A stretch of 64,000 bases of DNA from an uncultured Propionibacteriaceae bacterium (GCA_938046585.1 CALIWR010000023.1:10946-74945), one strand, 5' to 3'. Shown: positions 16,567-25,928, counted from the stretch's first letter. The notes: generated from the sequence alone by a model not told the origin. Translations and numbers: made by a program.

Positions 16567-16723
16567 GCCTCGCTGGTACGAGATTCCCGCGGCCGGCAGC
16601 CGAACGGGGCCCGAACTTCTCGGATGTGCTTGGCGACAGCGTCTATCCTCGGTCCGGCGTCGGGCTGAGGTAGCCCCGGGCTCCACTTTTCGCCGCTGCG
16701 AGCGGCCTTGCGCCGAGAGGCGC

Positions 16724-17158
16724 TCCCAGCCCGACGCCATCCATCGGGGTACCCGCCGGGTCACCGCCTGAGAACTGGCTGCGATTGCCCGCGAGCTGGG
16801 GGTACAGATGGTGACCTTCTTCCGGGAACCGCCCCGGGGCCTGATGGTCCACCGCGCCAGCCAGGACCCCGAGGCTCAGGATCCGCTGATCGACCGGCAA
16901 CTGGCCGTACTGGCTGCCGATGCCGAACTGGTGCTGCGGCTTACCGAACAGATGCTGGACGAGCCCGCCGAGATGCCCCTGCCGACAAGTCGTGACCAGG
17001 CCGAGGACTTGGCTCACCGAGTACGGGAACGGCTGGACCTCGACCAGGCCAGCCCGATCGGTGATCTGTCCGAGGCCTGTGCCCGGCTCGGCCTGTGGGT
17101 CTTCGGTCTGGACCTGGGGCTGATCACAACCCACGACGCGGACCAGATCCGGTCGTAG
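16724..17158 (+). pseudogene. Broken XRE-ImmA/IrrE type regulator
   Basis: Remnant of an HTH (XRE) plus ImmA/IrrE protein. The end of the HTH reads SQPDAIHRGTRRVTA, then a TGA, then continues in the same phase as ELAAIARELGVQMVTFFREP. The linker DLAHRVRERLDLDQASPIGD and the first metallopeptidase residues LSEACARLGLWVFGLDLG are intact. The frame stops at 17158 before the HExxH zinc motif that should follow. Both the internal stop and the missing catalytic domain indicate a dead gene. It borders the DISARM genes. Confidence 0.65.
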
Positions 17159-17238
17159 GCGATTTGCGGCGTTGGGCGAGAGAGCAGGGGCCCGTGGACC
17201 AGTGAGAAGATCAGGTCATTGTCATCACAACATCTGGT

Positions 17239-17943
17239 TCAGGCCAGCTCGTACCACCGGCTCTGGTTGGCGGCCATGACGGACTCCACGGACCTAGCTA
17301 GGGCGGAATCGCGGATCAGCAGGCCGAATTCGATGTTGCGGTTCTCAGCGCTCCACGAGAAGTTCGCACTGGTTAGCAGTAGGAGCTCATGGTCGATGAT
17401 CACGAACTTGGCATGGCTGACGTATCGCTGTCCGTCTGGTCCGGTGGTCGAGGTATAGAGAACGGCCCGGGGCAGTTGGGCCTTGATGGCAGGAGCTGCG
17501 GTGGCCCCGGCGTCGGCGTACACCGTGACCTGGACGCCCGGGCTTTCGCTGGCCTCCCGGAGAACAGTCCACATCCGAGAACTCGGTTCGAAGTTGTACG
17601 TGGCGCAGGTGATCGACTGCCGGGCAGCGCCCACCAGGCGGTGAAACTCCCCAGTCAGATGTCCCAGGCCGGCCTGGTCGCCGGGCAGGGTCCAGACCGG
17701 GATCAGGTCGCGATGGACACTTTTGGCTCCGGCGACAGCCCGCAGCACGGCGCTGGAGCGGGCCGCGTCCAGATGGCTGAGCCCGGCGCGGTCCAGCAGT
17801 TGGGCAGTCCGCTCACGCCGGGCCGGGTTGACAGCCCGGACGGCCAGTGCGACATGCTGGCCAGCTTCGATCAGGCTCGCCAGGGCCTCAGCCTCGGTGG
17901 CGCTCAGGTAGGCGCCTAGTTCGGCGTTCGGATCATCGGACAC
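17239..17943 (-). CDS. drmC: DISARM protein DrmC, phospholipase D-like
   Basis: PLD-superfamily protein of 234 residues, the usual third core gene of DISARM anti-phage loci. The HKD motif is SHAKFVIID with His177, Lys179 and Asp184, followed by the Asn in TSANFSWSAENRNIEFG. Only one HKD is present, so it probably works as a dimer. The GTG start at 17943 overlaps the end of drmB by 11 bases and has GGGAG upstream. In published DISARM this subunit was reported to be dispensable. Last gene of the minus-strand operon recombinase-drmA-drmB-drmC. Confidence 0.85.
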   Translation of the reverse strand: MSDDPNAELGAYLSATEAEALASLIEAGQHVALAVRAVNPARRERTAQLLDRAGLSHLDAARSSAVLRAVAGAKSVHRDLIPVWTLPGDQAGLGHLTGEFHRLVGAARQSITCATYNFEPSSRMWTVLREASESPGVQVTVYADAGATAAPAIKAQLPRAVLYTSTTGPDGQRYVSHAKFVIIDHELLLLTSANFSWSAENRNIEFGLLIRDSALARSVESVMAANQSRWYELA

Positions 17944-19969
17944 CTGGGCTCCCGAAGAAACCCGGCACCTGGTCACTGCCGGCGGCCACCGGCAGATCCA
18001 GCAGGAAACGGCGATCGAGGAAACGGTTCGCTCGCTCACATGAGGTCTCCGAGGCGAAACAGCAGCAGTGGCAGGCAGCGCCATGCAGGAAATCTTCGGA
18101 GCCGCTCGGGGTTCGAACCGCGCACACCGGGTCGGAGGAGCAGCGCGATGCCCGGCTCAACGCCGACCTGACGACGCTCTGCAGCCTCTCTGGTTCGGAC
18201 ATTGCGACCAGACCACCCAGGGTCCCTTCGGAGTCTGAGGCCGTGGTGCAGATCAGCAGCCCTGCGGCCGCCTGCCGCACTGGTGACTGCGGCCAGGCGT
18301 AGATCCGTTCGGCGAGGCTGGCCGCGCCGTAGCCGCAGGACATTGCCATCTCGCGTAGCAGGATATGGGCGAAGGTGTGGAGCAGCCAGTACCGCGGCGC
18401 TGGCAGCCGAGAGTCCGGGTCATCGGCCCCGGCTGTCTCGGAGAATCGGTTGGCGAAATTACGGCGATGCGCCTCGCGGTGGGCGGCCCACAGCGTAGTG
18501 GTGAGGATCTGGGATTCCCATGCCTGGACCTCGTCCACATCCAATTGCAGGAAGATGCCCTCGCCTCGGTCCTCGGTGGCGGGTACCCAGGTCGGCCTGC
18601 CGGTACGAGTGAGCTTCACCAGGCGATTCGCCCGGTCGCTGACCCGTTCCACTTGGTCCAGGCGCGTGAATCCGATCAGCGCGTTGACCTTCTTCATCCG
18701 GTTGACGGCGACGACCCGGCTGATCTTCGGATTTAGGGAAGCGCCACGTTCCATCTCGGTGACCATCAGCCCGGAGGTATTCTGCTGTCGGGGGAATAGG
18801 GTAGGCTTTTGCAGATACCGCCATTCGGGCACCAGCAAGTCCACCGGATCCCAGGATTCCCGTCTCTTCATCCATTCCGCGTGGGACTCTACAGGGGCCA
18901 GCGCCTCGGTCACCGCAGCTGTGAGGTCCTCGTCAGTCACCCCGGACAGGTCGATTTTCTGCTTCTTGGACAATGCCCGGATGGTGATCGGTGAACTATG
19001 GTATTCGGTGAGTTCTTCACGATCGAATGCGGTGCGCAGCCGATCGGAGAGCGGTTCCTCGTCGGTGCGGGGCATGACGATCACGGATTGGGTGACCGCA
19101 AACCACAGGTTCGAGGCCCCCATCATGATCAGGCTCACGGCGGCATCACAGTCCGGGTCGTAGGCGTCCAAGTGAGGGTGACGGCCCCGGCACCGTGGCG
19201 GAAGATGGGTCTTCCCGGCCTGGCCCTGGGCCCCGAACATGCTGCGCCGCTTCGCGCAGGCCTGGCATTCGATCGTTGCGCCGAGCGACCGGCCAGTGCT
19301 GGCATCCAGCATCTTGAGGTCCGGATGAGAGGCCCGAGAGCATTCGTTCCCCTCATGAACCCACAGCCGATAGGGGAACTCATCAAGGTGTCCGTTGGTG
19401 CAGGTGAGCAGGTACGGTGCCGGTACCGCCGGGCTCTGCTTCGAGCTAGTGGTTTTGCTGCGTCCGGGGCATCCGCGATGAGTGAACCGGGCGAGGTCAG
19501 GCCGATACGGGTGCTCATTGGTGTAATGAAAACGAGGCAGCGGCCCCAGATAGTCGCAGCCGGTGCAGCGTAACCACTGGGGGAACACCCGGGCCGGGAT
19601 GCCCAGGTCGTGGCCTTCCTTCGAGAAGGTGGATTGTCTTGGCTGCCATGGGAAGGGCCGCAGTTCGTTCACCTGCCGTCCCAGCTGGGTCTGTACTGCC
19701 CGGAGCAGACGCGTTTCGCGGATTTTCGGAATCGTGGACCGGCGGCTCCAGATCGGTTCCCAATCGTCGAGCCCGGCTGGCATCACCGAGAACCCGGGCA
19801 GGTCCATGATCGCCCCGGGCCCGTACGTGTACAGCAGCGACGATGGGCGAGCGGAGCCGACCTTGGCCCGGTTCTTACTATGAGCGGCCTCGGCGTCGCT
19901 GAGCGGGTCAAGGTTTTCGCCCTCGTAGATCATGTCCGGCTGGACATCCAGATCCTCATCACTCATCAC
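17933..19969 (-). CDS. drmB: DISARM protein DrmB, DUF1998
   Basis: Core DISARM protein of 678 residues that partners the DrmA helicase in restricting incoming phage DNA. The N-terminus KVGSARPSSLLYTYGPGAIM is typical. Several Cys pairs, such as CTGCDYLG and CQACAKR, suggest zinc ribbons. The DUF1998 block LLHTFAHILLREMAMSCGYG is followed by SEGTLGGLVAM, and the end has LHGAACHCCCFASETSCERA then NRFLDR, all family features. GTG 19969 or the ATG three bases later may be used; AAGGAG lies upstream. It overlaps the drmA stop by four bases. Confidence 0.92.
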   Translation of the reverse strand: MMSDEDLDVQPDMIYEGENLDPLSDAEAAHSKNRAKVGSARPSSLLYTYGPGAIMDLPGFSVMPAGLDDWEPIWSRRSTIPKIRETRLLRAVQTQLGRQVNELRPFPWQPRQSTFSKEGHDLGIPARVFPQWLRCTGCDYLGPLPRFHYTNEHPYRPDLARFTHRGCPGRSKTTSSKQSPAVPAPYLLTCTNGHLDEFPYRLWVHEGNECSRASHPDLKMLDASTGRSLGATIECQACAKRRSMFGAQGQAGKTHLPPRCRGRHPHLDAYDPDCDAAVSLIMMGASNLWFAVTQSVIVMPRTDEEPLSDRLRTAFDREELTEYHSSPITIRALSKKQKIDLSGVTDEDLTAAVTEALAPVESHAEWMKRRESWDPVDLLVPEWRYLQKPTLFPRQQNTSGLMVTEMERGASLNPKISRVVAVNRMKKVNALIGFTRLDQVERVSDRANRLVKLTRTGRPTWVPATEDRGEGIFLQLDVDEVQAWESQILTTTLWAAHREAHRRNFANRFSETAGADDPDSRLPAPRYWLLHTFAHILLREMAMSCGYGAASLAERIYAWPQSPVRQAAAGLLICTTASDSEGTLGGLVAMSEPERLQSVVRSALSRASRCSSDPVCAVRTPSGSEDFLHGAACHCCCFASETSCERANRFLDRRFLLDLPVAAGSDQVPGFFGSPGVR

Positions 19970-22900
19970 TGATCATCTCCTTGGGGAAACACCCAGTCTG
20001 ATACCTGATCGCTGGGATCGCTATAGAGCCGCTCCGGGATCGGACTGACGAGCACATTGATCTCGGGTTGGACCTCCCGCATTGAATTAGCGATGACGAA
20101 TATCGCCGGATTCGTGCCATCTAACCGCGCATTCTCGGAGCTCATAATCAAAGCCTCTTGATCGTCGCCTTGCTCCGTGCGTTCGTACACCAGTCTGCGT
20201 TCTCGTTGCTCGGCCTGTCGACGGCGAGTCGTCCAGCGTTCGATACTGTTCGTCAGGAGCTGGCTTGCGCGCTGGGCGGCCTTCTCGTCTTGCGCAGCGG
20301 CAGCGATCCGCGTAGTCAGCCGCTCCGCGATCGACGTCACCGCATCGTGTTGCTCCTCAATGCGCCCGGCATGTTTCTCGGGGGAGAGCCCATCGGCCAG
20401 CGGTGCCTGGAGCACCCGTACCGCCGAGACCAGCAGTGCGTCGATCCCCCGGTCCAGCGAGGTCGGCGAGTACGGAGTGACCGACAAAGCCTCCACCTGG
20501 GCGTAGAAGGTCTCGTGGTAATGGCGGAATTGTTCGAAATGCGCCAGGTCGCGGGGCCGAGCCCAGTTCCCGAGTGACACCACCAGTCCCGGCCGCGATG
20601 CGTCGCGGCCGACACGGGAGGATGCCTGGATGTATTCGGCGGTGTTCTTCGGCTGACCGACCACCAGCATCAGACCCAGCCGTTGGACGTCGACGCCCAC
20701 CTGGAGCATCGAAGTGGCCAACACCGCGTCGAAGGGGACCTCACTGCGGACCGGTAGCTTTCGGCCGGCCTTGATTTTCGCCATCCGGGCCTGGAAGGCG
20801 CGGGTGGTGTCATAGTCAGGTTCGAAGGATAGACTGAGCTGGTCGAGAGTTTTGCCAATGTCGGTCGAGGCGATCCGTGAGGTCAGTTCCCCAAGCGACA
20901 GCAGGCCATTCTTTGCGACCCCCAGTCGTTTGGTGAAACCAGAACCGGAACGGGGATTCTTCACTCGCCGGGTGACATCGTCGGCCAGGTAGCGGGTCAT
21001 GCCGGCAAGTTCGCGAGTGGCGTTGAAATATCCGATCAGCGTCAGGTACGGGTCGGCGGCGATCCCACCATGATCGAACAGCAACTGCCCGGACAATAGC
21101 AGCACCTCCGCCACTCGGATCTCGGCCTGCGACAGCCGTACCCCCTGCGCGCTGACCCCGACATACCGGCGGCCGGGATGGTCTTGGCTGGGTTCGATTT
21201 CGTAGGAGAAGAAGGTGTCGGCCACATCCAGCACCTGCGGCGGGAAGACGCGCACCTGCCGCCCGTACAGGCCGCGTACCTGGTCGACCGCGTTGCGTAC
21301 CGTGGCAGTGGAGGCCACAATCATCGGCCGAACCGGTTGCCCGGCGCTGGTCTGCCAGGAGCACAGCACCTCGATGGCCGCCTCGAACAGGCCCACGCAG
21401 GTACCCAGCGCCCCCGTGATCAGATGCAACTCGTCCTGGATGATCAGGTCCGGCGGCCGCAGCCGATCGACGGCGACAACTTTCGCCGCCGGGTGCCTCC
21501 CGGTAGCCGAATGCGATGCGGTGGTGCAAAACCTCGAATCGGGATGGACATACCCGTGCCGAGTGCAGCGGCGCGCGACGTAGCCGAACAACGCCGCCGC
21601 CTCACCTTCGCGGGCCAGGCGGGCGAATTTGTCGACGGTGGCGATCACGAATGCCGGGGTGAGTCGGTAGATCTCCTCGTCTACGGTCAGGACCGGGAGA
21701 CCCTCGGCCACCTGGCCGCCCTTCGCGAAGGGGCACCGGGTCAGGTCGTCGCCGCAGCGGACGAAGACCCGATATAACTTCTCATCGATCGTGATGTCCT
21801 TTGCGGAGATCGGGGTACCGCACCACGGGCAGCGCTGCAATTGGAGCACTGTCAGCCGGTGAGCTCCGTATTCGTGGGCGTTTTGCAATTGCTTCTTGGC
21901 CTCATCGAAGCGTTTCGGGCTGACATCGGTACCCACCCACAGCCCGATCCGGAACGGCTTTGACCCCCACACGGCCTCGTCCTCAAGACGGGCCAGTTCG
22001 GCCGCGCAGACGAGCGCCGTTGCCCGCTGGAATTGCTGCGCGGTCAGTAGCCGCAACGTGTAGCGCATCAAGACTGCCACACCATCGTTGCCCTGGAGCG
22101 GTCCCTCGGCGGAGGAGACGATTCCCTGGCGCCGGCGGATTGCGAAGGTGTACGCGGCCAAGCCGAGGTAGGCCTCCGTCTTGCCGCCGCCGGTGGGAAA
22201 GAACAGCAGTTCCACTTGCGCCAGATGGTCACCGCTGCGCTGGGGGCTGGCCGGATCAGTCAAGGCTGCCACCTGCATCAGGATGAAAGCCAGCTGGAAC
22301 GGCCGCCAGGACGCCACCGGCTGACCATCGGCGTCGGCCGGCAGCGCCGCGCGGGCCTCAGCCAACGACAGCGACGAGTCAGAGGAACGCGCCTGCGACA
22401 CCAGCGAGGCGATCCGCTGGTCTCGCATCACCCGGTTCATGAACTGGAAACACAGCAGGGCCTCCTTGTCAGAGGTGATGTGATCCAGCCCCGCAACCAG
22501 CCGTTGGTGGGCCTGCCTGGCCTCCCACAGCGCCACCTCCGCTGTCGTACGCAGATGCTGCGGCAATGCCGCAGCCGTCGCCTCCTGAGTATCGAGCCAG
22601 TCGCCGTAGCCGCGGATCAAGGGTTCCAGGCCGGCCCGCAGATCCTGCGCGCTGGCGTGTGACAGGGCATCCATCGACAATAGGGCGCCGTCGACTGACC
22701 GGGCCAGGGTCTGAGGGGTCTCGGCCACCGGCAGCCAGGTCGTCGACACTTCGGTGGCCCGACGAGCACCCTTGCGGACCACCCAATCGGCTGAGCAGGT
22801 TCGCCCGACCGCGAATTCCAGCCGGTCACGGTATTGCAGGTTCAGTCGCTCAACCTCCGGGTCCGGCTCTGGCCAGTCCTGCTCCAGCACATCGCGTACC

Positions 22901-23661
22901 GGAAGGAAAACTTCTGCCCCCGCAGCGCTCACCCGTAACTGTGTCTGGAACATCCACAGGCTGAGTGGGATCGGGATCGGCGTCTCCCGATCGTTGCATA
23001 GCGCGATCTCGATGAGGCAGCGGTCCACATCGTTGTAGCGATCGATCCGCAGACAGATCGATTCTTGCAACCACTCGGTGTGAGTACGACCAGGGTGTAG
23101 CTCTGCCAGCCGGACCGTCCGGGGTACCTCGACCGGGGTTCGTTGGTAGACGTGTGTCGGGCCGCCGTTAGGGGGGACCTGGTCATTCGTGACCGAATCG
23201 TACCGGCCCCACGAGGCCGTGACCGTGAACGATTCCAGATCGGCAGGAACCTGGAACCGTAGCCCCATGGAGCTTGGCATGATCAGCCCCTGCCTCGGGA
23301 CCCGGTCCTCCGCATCGTCATCTTTGTCGTCGGTGGTCGGCTCCTCGACTTCGTCCAGCGGCACCCCGCGGGTCATCGCCAACGCCGCCGGGTCGGCAGG
23401 CATCGCGTCGTCTTCAACGTCGGCACCAGCCCGCGTGGCGTCGACCTTGACCGGGGCGATGTAGCCCACTAGATACTGCGATCTCGGGCTGAACGGTAGT
23501 TTCTCGGTAGGCCCGTTGATCGGCCCCAGCAGTTCTCGCTGCAGGATGTCGACCATGTTCTCCCGCACGGTGTACGAGGTGCCATCCGGCGGGTAGTTCA
23601 GCAGGTACGGGCGGGACCTCGACCCATCTGGACGCTGCGAACCTGACTGTGACTCACTCAT
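19966..23661 (-). CDS. drmA: DISARM helicase DrmA
   Basis: SF2 helicase of 1231 residues, the large core subunit of DISARM. Helicase motifs: Walker A FFPTGGGKTEA (about residue 490), motif II DELH in LIIQDELHLI (about 742), motif III ASTAT, motif V LATSMLQVGVDV and motif VI QASSRVGRD (about 1010). A four-Cys segment (CPWCGTPI, then CGDDLTRCPF) may bind zinc. The ATG at 23661 has AGGAAGGA upstream and overlaps the stop of the recombinase gene by eight bases, so the two are translationally coupled. No methyltransferase gene (drmMI or drmMII), drmD or drmE is present. Confidence 0.93.
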   Translation of the reverse strand: MSESQSGSQRPDGSRSRPYLLNYPPDGTSYTVRENMVDILQRELLGPINGPTEKLPFSPRSQYLVGYIAPVKVDATRAGADVEDDAMPADPAALAMTRGVPLDEVEEPTTDDKDDDAEDRVPRQGLIMPSSMGLRFQVPADLESFTVTASWGRYDSVTNDQVPPNGGPTHVYQRTPVEVPRTVRLAELHPGRTHTEWLQESICLRIDRYNDVDRCLIEIALCNDRETPIPIPLSLWMFQTQLRVSAAGAEVFLPVRDVLEQDWPEPDPEVERLNLQYRDRLEFAVGRTCSADWVVRKGARRATEVSTTWLPVAETPQTLARSVDGALLSMDALSHASAQDLRAGLEPLIRGYGDWLDTQEATAAALPQHLRTTAEVALWEARQAHQRLVAGLDHITSDKEALLCFQFMNRVMRDQRIASLVSQARSSDSSLSLAEARAALPADADGQPVASWRPFQLAFILMQVAALTDPASPQRSGDHLAQVELLFFPTGGGKTEAYLGLAAYTFAIRRRQGIVSSAEGPLQGNDGVAVLMRYTLRLLTAQQFQRATALVCAAELARLEDEAVWGSKPFRIGLWVGTDVSPKRFDEAKKQLQNAHEYGAHRLTVLQLQRCPWCGTPISAKDITIDEKLYRVFVRCGDDLTRCPFAKGGQVAEGLPVLTVDEEIYRLTPAFVIATVDKFARLAREGEAAALFGYVARRCTRHGYVHPDSRFCTTASHSATGRHPAAKVVAVDRLRPPDLIIQDELHLITGALGTCVGLFEAAIEVLCSWQTSAGQPVRPMIVASTATVRNAVDQVRGLYGRQVRVFPPQVLDVADTFFSYEIEPSQDHPGRRYVGVSAQGVRLSQAEIRVAEVLLLSGQLLFDHGGIAADPYLTLIGYFNATRELAGMTRYLADDVTRRVKNPRSGSGFTKRLGVAKNGLLSLGELTSRIASTDIGKTLDQLSLSFEPDYDTTRAFQARMAKIKAGRKLPVRSEVPFDAVLATSMLQVGVDVQRLGLMLVVGQPKNTAEYIQASSRVGRDASRPGLVVSLGNWARPRDLAHFEQFRHYHETFYAQVEALSVTPYSPTSLDRGIDALLVSAVRVLQAPLADGLSPEKHAGRIEEQHDAVTSIAERLTTRIAAAAQDEKAAQRASQLLTNSIERWTTRRRQAEQRERRLVYERTEQGDDQEALIMSSENARLDGTNPAIFVIANSMREVQPEINVLVSPIPERLYSDPSDQVSDWVFPQGDDQ

Positions 23662-24988
23662 CGGTGTCCTTCCTGGCCCTATCCTCTCGTGGCCCACTGA
23701 CAGTTTCCGCGTCGGGCTGCCAGACCAGCAGCACTCGCTCCTCGTCAAAGTAGCGTCCGACGACGCCGCGGCGGATCCGCAGACTGTGCAGCTGGGTTAG
23801 GAGGATCTCACGGCGAGCGGCCTCATCGGGTCCGGCCGCGTTCCACCGGTCCCGTACCGTCGCCGCGGCGAGCGGTTCACCGCCACGCTCGGTGAGGAGT
23901 CGCCGGATCAGGTACGGGTCGAGTCCCGAACGGCTGATGGTCTGTCGGCAGCGGGGACACGACAGCACGGGTTTGCCCAGGTTCGAGCCGCGGCACAGGT
24001 ATACGCCGCAGTCGTTGCAGACCGCGACTCGGGACAGGAACGGGCTGGTCGCCATCCGTTCGGTCTTCTTGCGGGCCTGCAGCGCGTCCCGGACATCGAG
24101 TAGCTGCTGGAGCCGGGTGAAATCGTCGTAGGAGATGATCGCCAGTGATGTGTCGATTACCGGCTGGCCCTGCTCGTCGCGGACTACCGCGAAGGGATCG
24201 ACCGGGCCCCCGGCGCGTCTGCGGCCGGGGTTGTACGGGCGCATCCCTGCCAGAACTGGGTTGCGGAGCAACCCGAGTACGGTCTGCCGGTTCCATCCGG
24301 TGGCGCCGCTGGTGCGCTGCCGCTTGGGGAGCGGGGCACCCTGTTCAGTGAGCCATCGGGCGATCGCGTTGACCGGCTTGCCGCGCAGACCCATCGCCAC
24401 CGCGTCGGCCAGCCATCCGATCAGGACGGGATCTTTGACTAGCACCTGCCCGGGTCCGTTCGGACTGGGTACAGAAATATACCCGTAGGGGATGCCGCCG
24501 CCGGCGAAACGTCCGACCTTGAGTAGCTGGGAGCGCGCGGCGCGGACTCGAGCCCGCATTGCCTCGGTCTCCATTTCCCCAAACACCGCCAGCATCACCG
24601 CAAAGGCGCGGCCTTGGGGGCTGGTCATGTCGATCGGGTCATCGACGGCGACTAGCCCAGCGCCGCGGGCCTGGAGCGCCTCATCGGCGCGAAGGAAGTC
24701 GATGACCCGCCGGGCTAGACGGTCCACCTTCCAGATCACCACCGCGTCGAAGCCTTCGCAGCGCAGCAGGGACCCCCAGCCCCTGCGTTCCTCGGGCCGA
24801 TTCGCAGTCGCCGAGACCCCATCGTCCACGAATTCTCCGATTACCTGCCAGCCTCGGGCTCGGGCATAGGAACGACACGATGCCAGCTGCCGGGCGATCG
24901 AGACTGATTCTTCTCTGGTCACACTCAGCCGCGCGTACAGAACGCAACGGCGATCCTGAAGATTGTTCATGGTCCCAGCCTTGCTCAT
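23654..24988 (-). CDS. Serine recombinase, first gene of the DISARM operon
   Basis: Site-specific recombinase of about 444 residues. The catalytic domain opens with VLYARLS, with nucleophile Ser22 if the ATG at 24988 is used, and continues with VIWKVDRLARR and GEMETEAMRARV. A recombinase domain follows (GGGIPYGYISV, WNRQTVLGLLRNPVLAGM), then a zinc ribbon CNDCGVYLCRG and CPRCRQTISRS. The start is uncertain: ATG 24970 is an alternative. This size suggests integration, excision or inversion rather than a small resolvase. Its end overlaps drmA, which is an unusual partner, and it is divergent from the lanthipeptide genes. Confidence 0.88.
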   Translation of the reverse strand: MSKAGTMNNLQDRRCVLYARLSVTREESVSIARQLASCRSYARARGWQVIGEFVDDGVSATANRPEERRGWGSLLRCEGFDAVVIWKVDRLARRVIDFLRADEALQARGAGLVAVDDPIDMTSPQGRAFAVMLAVFGEMETEAMRARVRAARSQLLKVGRFAGGGIPYGYISVPSPNGPGQVLVKDPVLIGWLADAVAMGLRGKPVNAIARWLTEQGAPLPKRQRTSGATGWNRQTVLGLLRNPVLAGMRPYNPGRRRAGGPVDPFAVVRDEQGQPVIDTSLAIISYDDFTRLQQLLDVRDALQARKKTERMATSPFLSRVAVCNDCGVYLCRGSNLGKPVLSCPRCRQTISRSGLDPYLIRRLLTERGGEPLAAATVRDRWNAAGPDEAARREILLTQLHSLRIRRGVVGRYFDEERVLLVWQPDAETVSGPREDRARKDTDE

Positions 24989-25252
24989 CGGGGTGGATTG
25001 CGACACCTCACAGTTCTTCTCCGGACTCGAGATCCCGCAGCGCCCTGAGCCGGTCGTTATGGATTCCGCCCGCCATCTGGATCCCGCTCTCGTGGTCGGC
25101 TGAAAAATCACGCCCGAGCCGTTGCTAACCAATAGCCAACAAGCTCCATAGGGACTGGACGGAATCGGGTACACGTGCTTCAATTGAATCAAGGACGAAG
25201 CCTGAGAGAGATTCTTGGCGATCGATCCATTACATACCGCAGGGAGGCGAGA

Positions 25253-25444
25253 ATGACCGCAGCGACAAACGTAAGGACAGGTGCTACCTCGTCAATGGTC
25301 GGCATCCGGCTCGATTCGCTCTCACTGCAGGCCTTGGAGGTCGAGACTCCGTCCGATCTTCAGGCATCGGGCAACAGCATCTATACCTGCGTTGCCCGCA
25401 GCGGCCTCAGCGTCTGCTGTGGCCAGGAACGCAATTACCGGTAA
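25253..25444 (+). CDS. Class III lanthipeptide precursor-like peptide A
   Basis: Peptide of 63 residues with AGGGAGG before its ATG. The leader contains LDSLSLQALEVETP, resembling the hydrophobic LxLQxLE box that class III (LanKC) enzymes bind. The core region has SGNSIYTC, an exact Ser-x2-Ser-x3-Cys labionin motif, then SGLSVCC, a shorter variant ending in paired cysteines as in labyrinthopeptin. Its stop lies next to the ribosome site of peptide B, so the two are coupled. The longest and most divergent of the five. No modifying enzyme is present in the window. Confidence 0.72.
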   Translation: MTAATNVRTGATSSMVGIRLDSLSLQALEVETPSDLQASGNSIYTCVARSGLSVCCGQERNYR

Positions 25445-25456
25445 GGAGGTGAGATC

Positions 25457-25582
25457 ATGAACGATGCCCTGGGACTGCAGATCGACCTGCCTGAGCTTCC
25501 CGACGAGCAGAAGGCCTCGAAGATCAGCGTCGCCCTTTGCACTCGAAGCTACCACAGTGGTTTCATGTGCTACGCCAAGTAG
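25457..25582 (+). CDS. Class III lanthipeptide precursor-like peptide B
   Basis: Peptide of 41 residues with an ideal AAGGAGGTGA site seven bases before the ATG. Leader MNDALGLQIDLPELPDEQKA. The core carries two exact Ser-x2-Ser-x3-Cys motifs, SKISVALC (residues 21-28) and SYHSGFMC (31-38), each able to form one labionin or a Ser/Cys ring pair. Its leader differs from those of C to E after residue 8, so it is an older copy. Only 12 bases separate it from peptide A. Confidence 0.75.
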   Translation: MNDALGLQIDLPELPDEQKASKISVALCTRSYHSGFMCYAK

Positions 25583-25623
25583 ATAGCCATTCATATTCAA
25601 GACCATGAGAAGAGGTGAGATCC

Positions 25624-25749
25624 ATGACCGATGCGTTGAACCTGCAGGCTGCTGAGGGTGAGACCCCCGACGAGACCAAGGCCTCCCGCATCAGCCTGAA
25701 GTTGTGCCGTAACTCGTACGTCTCGGTGTCCGTCTGCATGGTGAAGTGA
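25624..25749 (+). CDS. Class III lanthipeptide precursor-like peptide C
   Basis: Peptide of 41 residues with AGAGGTGAG before the ATG. Leader MTDALNLQAAEGETPDETKA, nearly identical to those of D and E at DNA level. The core has SRISLKLC (21-28) and SYVSVSVC (31-38), both exact Ser-x2-Ser-x3-Cys motifs at the same positions as in B, D and E, while the residues between them differ. The ending is MVK. Presumably exported and matured elsewhere; no transporter or protease gene is nearby. Confidence 0.75.
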   Translation: MTDALNLQAAEGETPDETKASRISLKLCRNSYVSVSVCMVK

Positions 25750-25789
25750 GACTGAGAGACACCGTCTATCCCCTGAAGGAGGTGAAAAC

Positions 25790-25915
25790 ATGACCGATGC
25801 GCTGAACCTGCAGGCTGCTGAGGGTGAGACCCCCGACGAGGCCAAGGGCTCCAACAACAGCTACTTCATCTGCCACAACTCTCGCCAGAGCAATTTCGCA
25901 TGCTGGCGGCCCTGA
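25790..25915 (+). CDS. Class III lanthipeptide precursor-like peptide D
   Basis: Peptide of 41 residues with AAGGAGGTG before the ATG. Leader MTDALNLQAAEGETPDEAKG, one or two changes from C. The core has SNNSYFIC (21-28) and SRQSNFAC (31-38), again two exact Ser-x2-Ser-x3-Cys motifs, ending WRP. A terminator hairpin follows at 25981-26014, closing the A-D unit. About 48 bases of its 3' flank are repeated after peptide E. Confidence 0.75.
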   Translation: MTDALNLQAAEGETPDEAKGSNNSYFICHNSRQSNFACWRP

Positions 25916-25928
25916 CCTCGAACCGAGG

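Noticed and set aside
23661..25252. DISARM methyltransferase or LanKC gene hidden beside the recombinase
   Set aside because: Both strands searched by eye; only the recombinase and the divergent promoter region are present.
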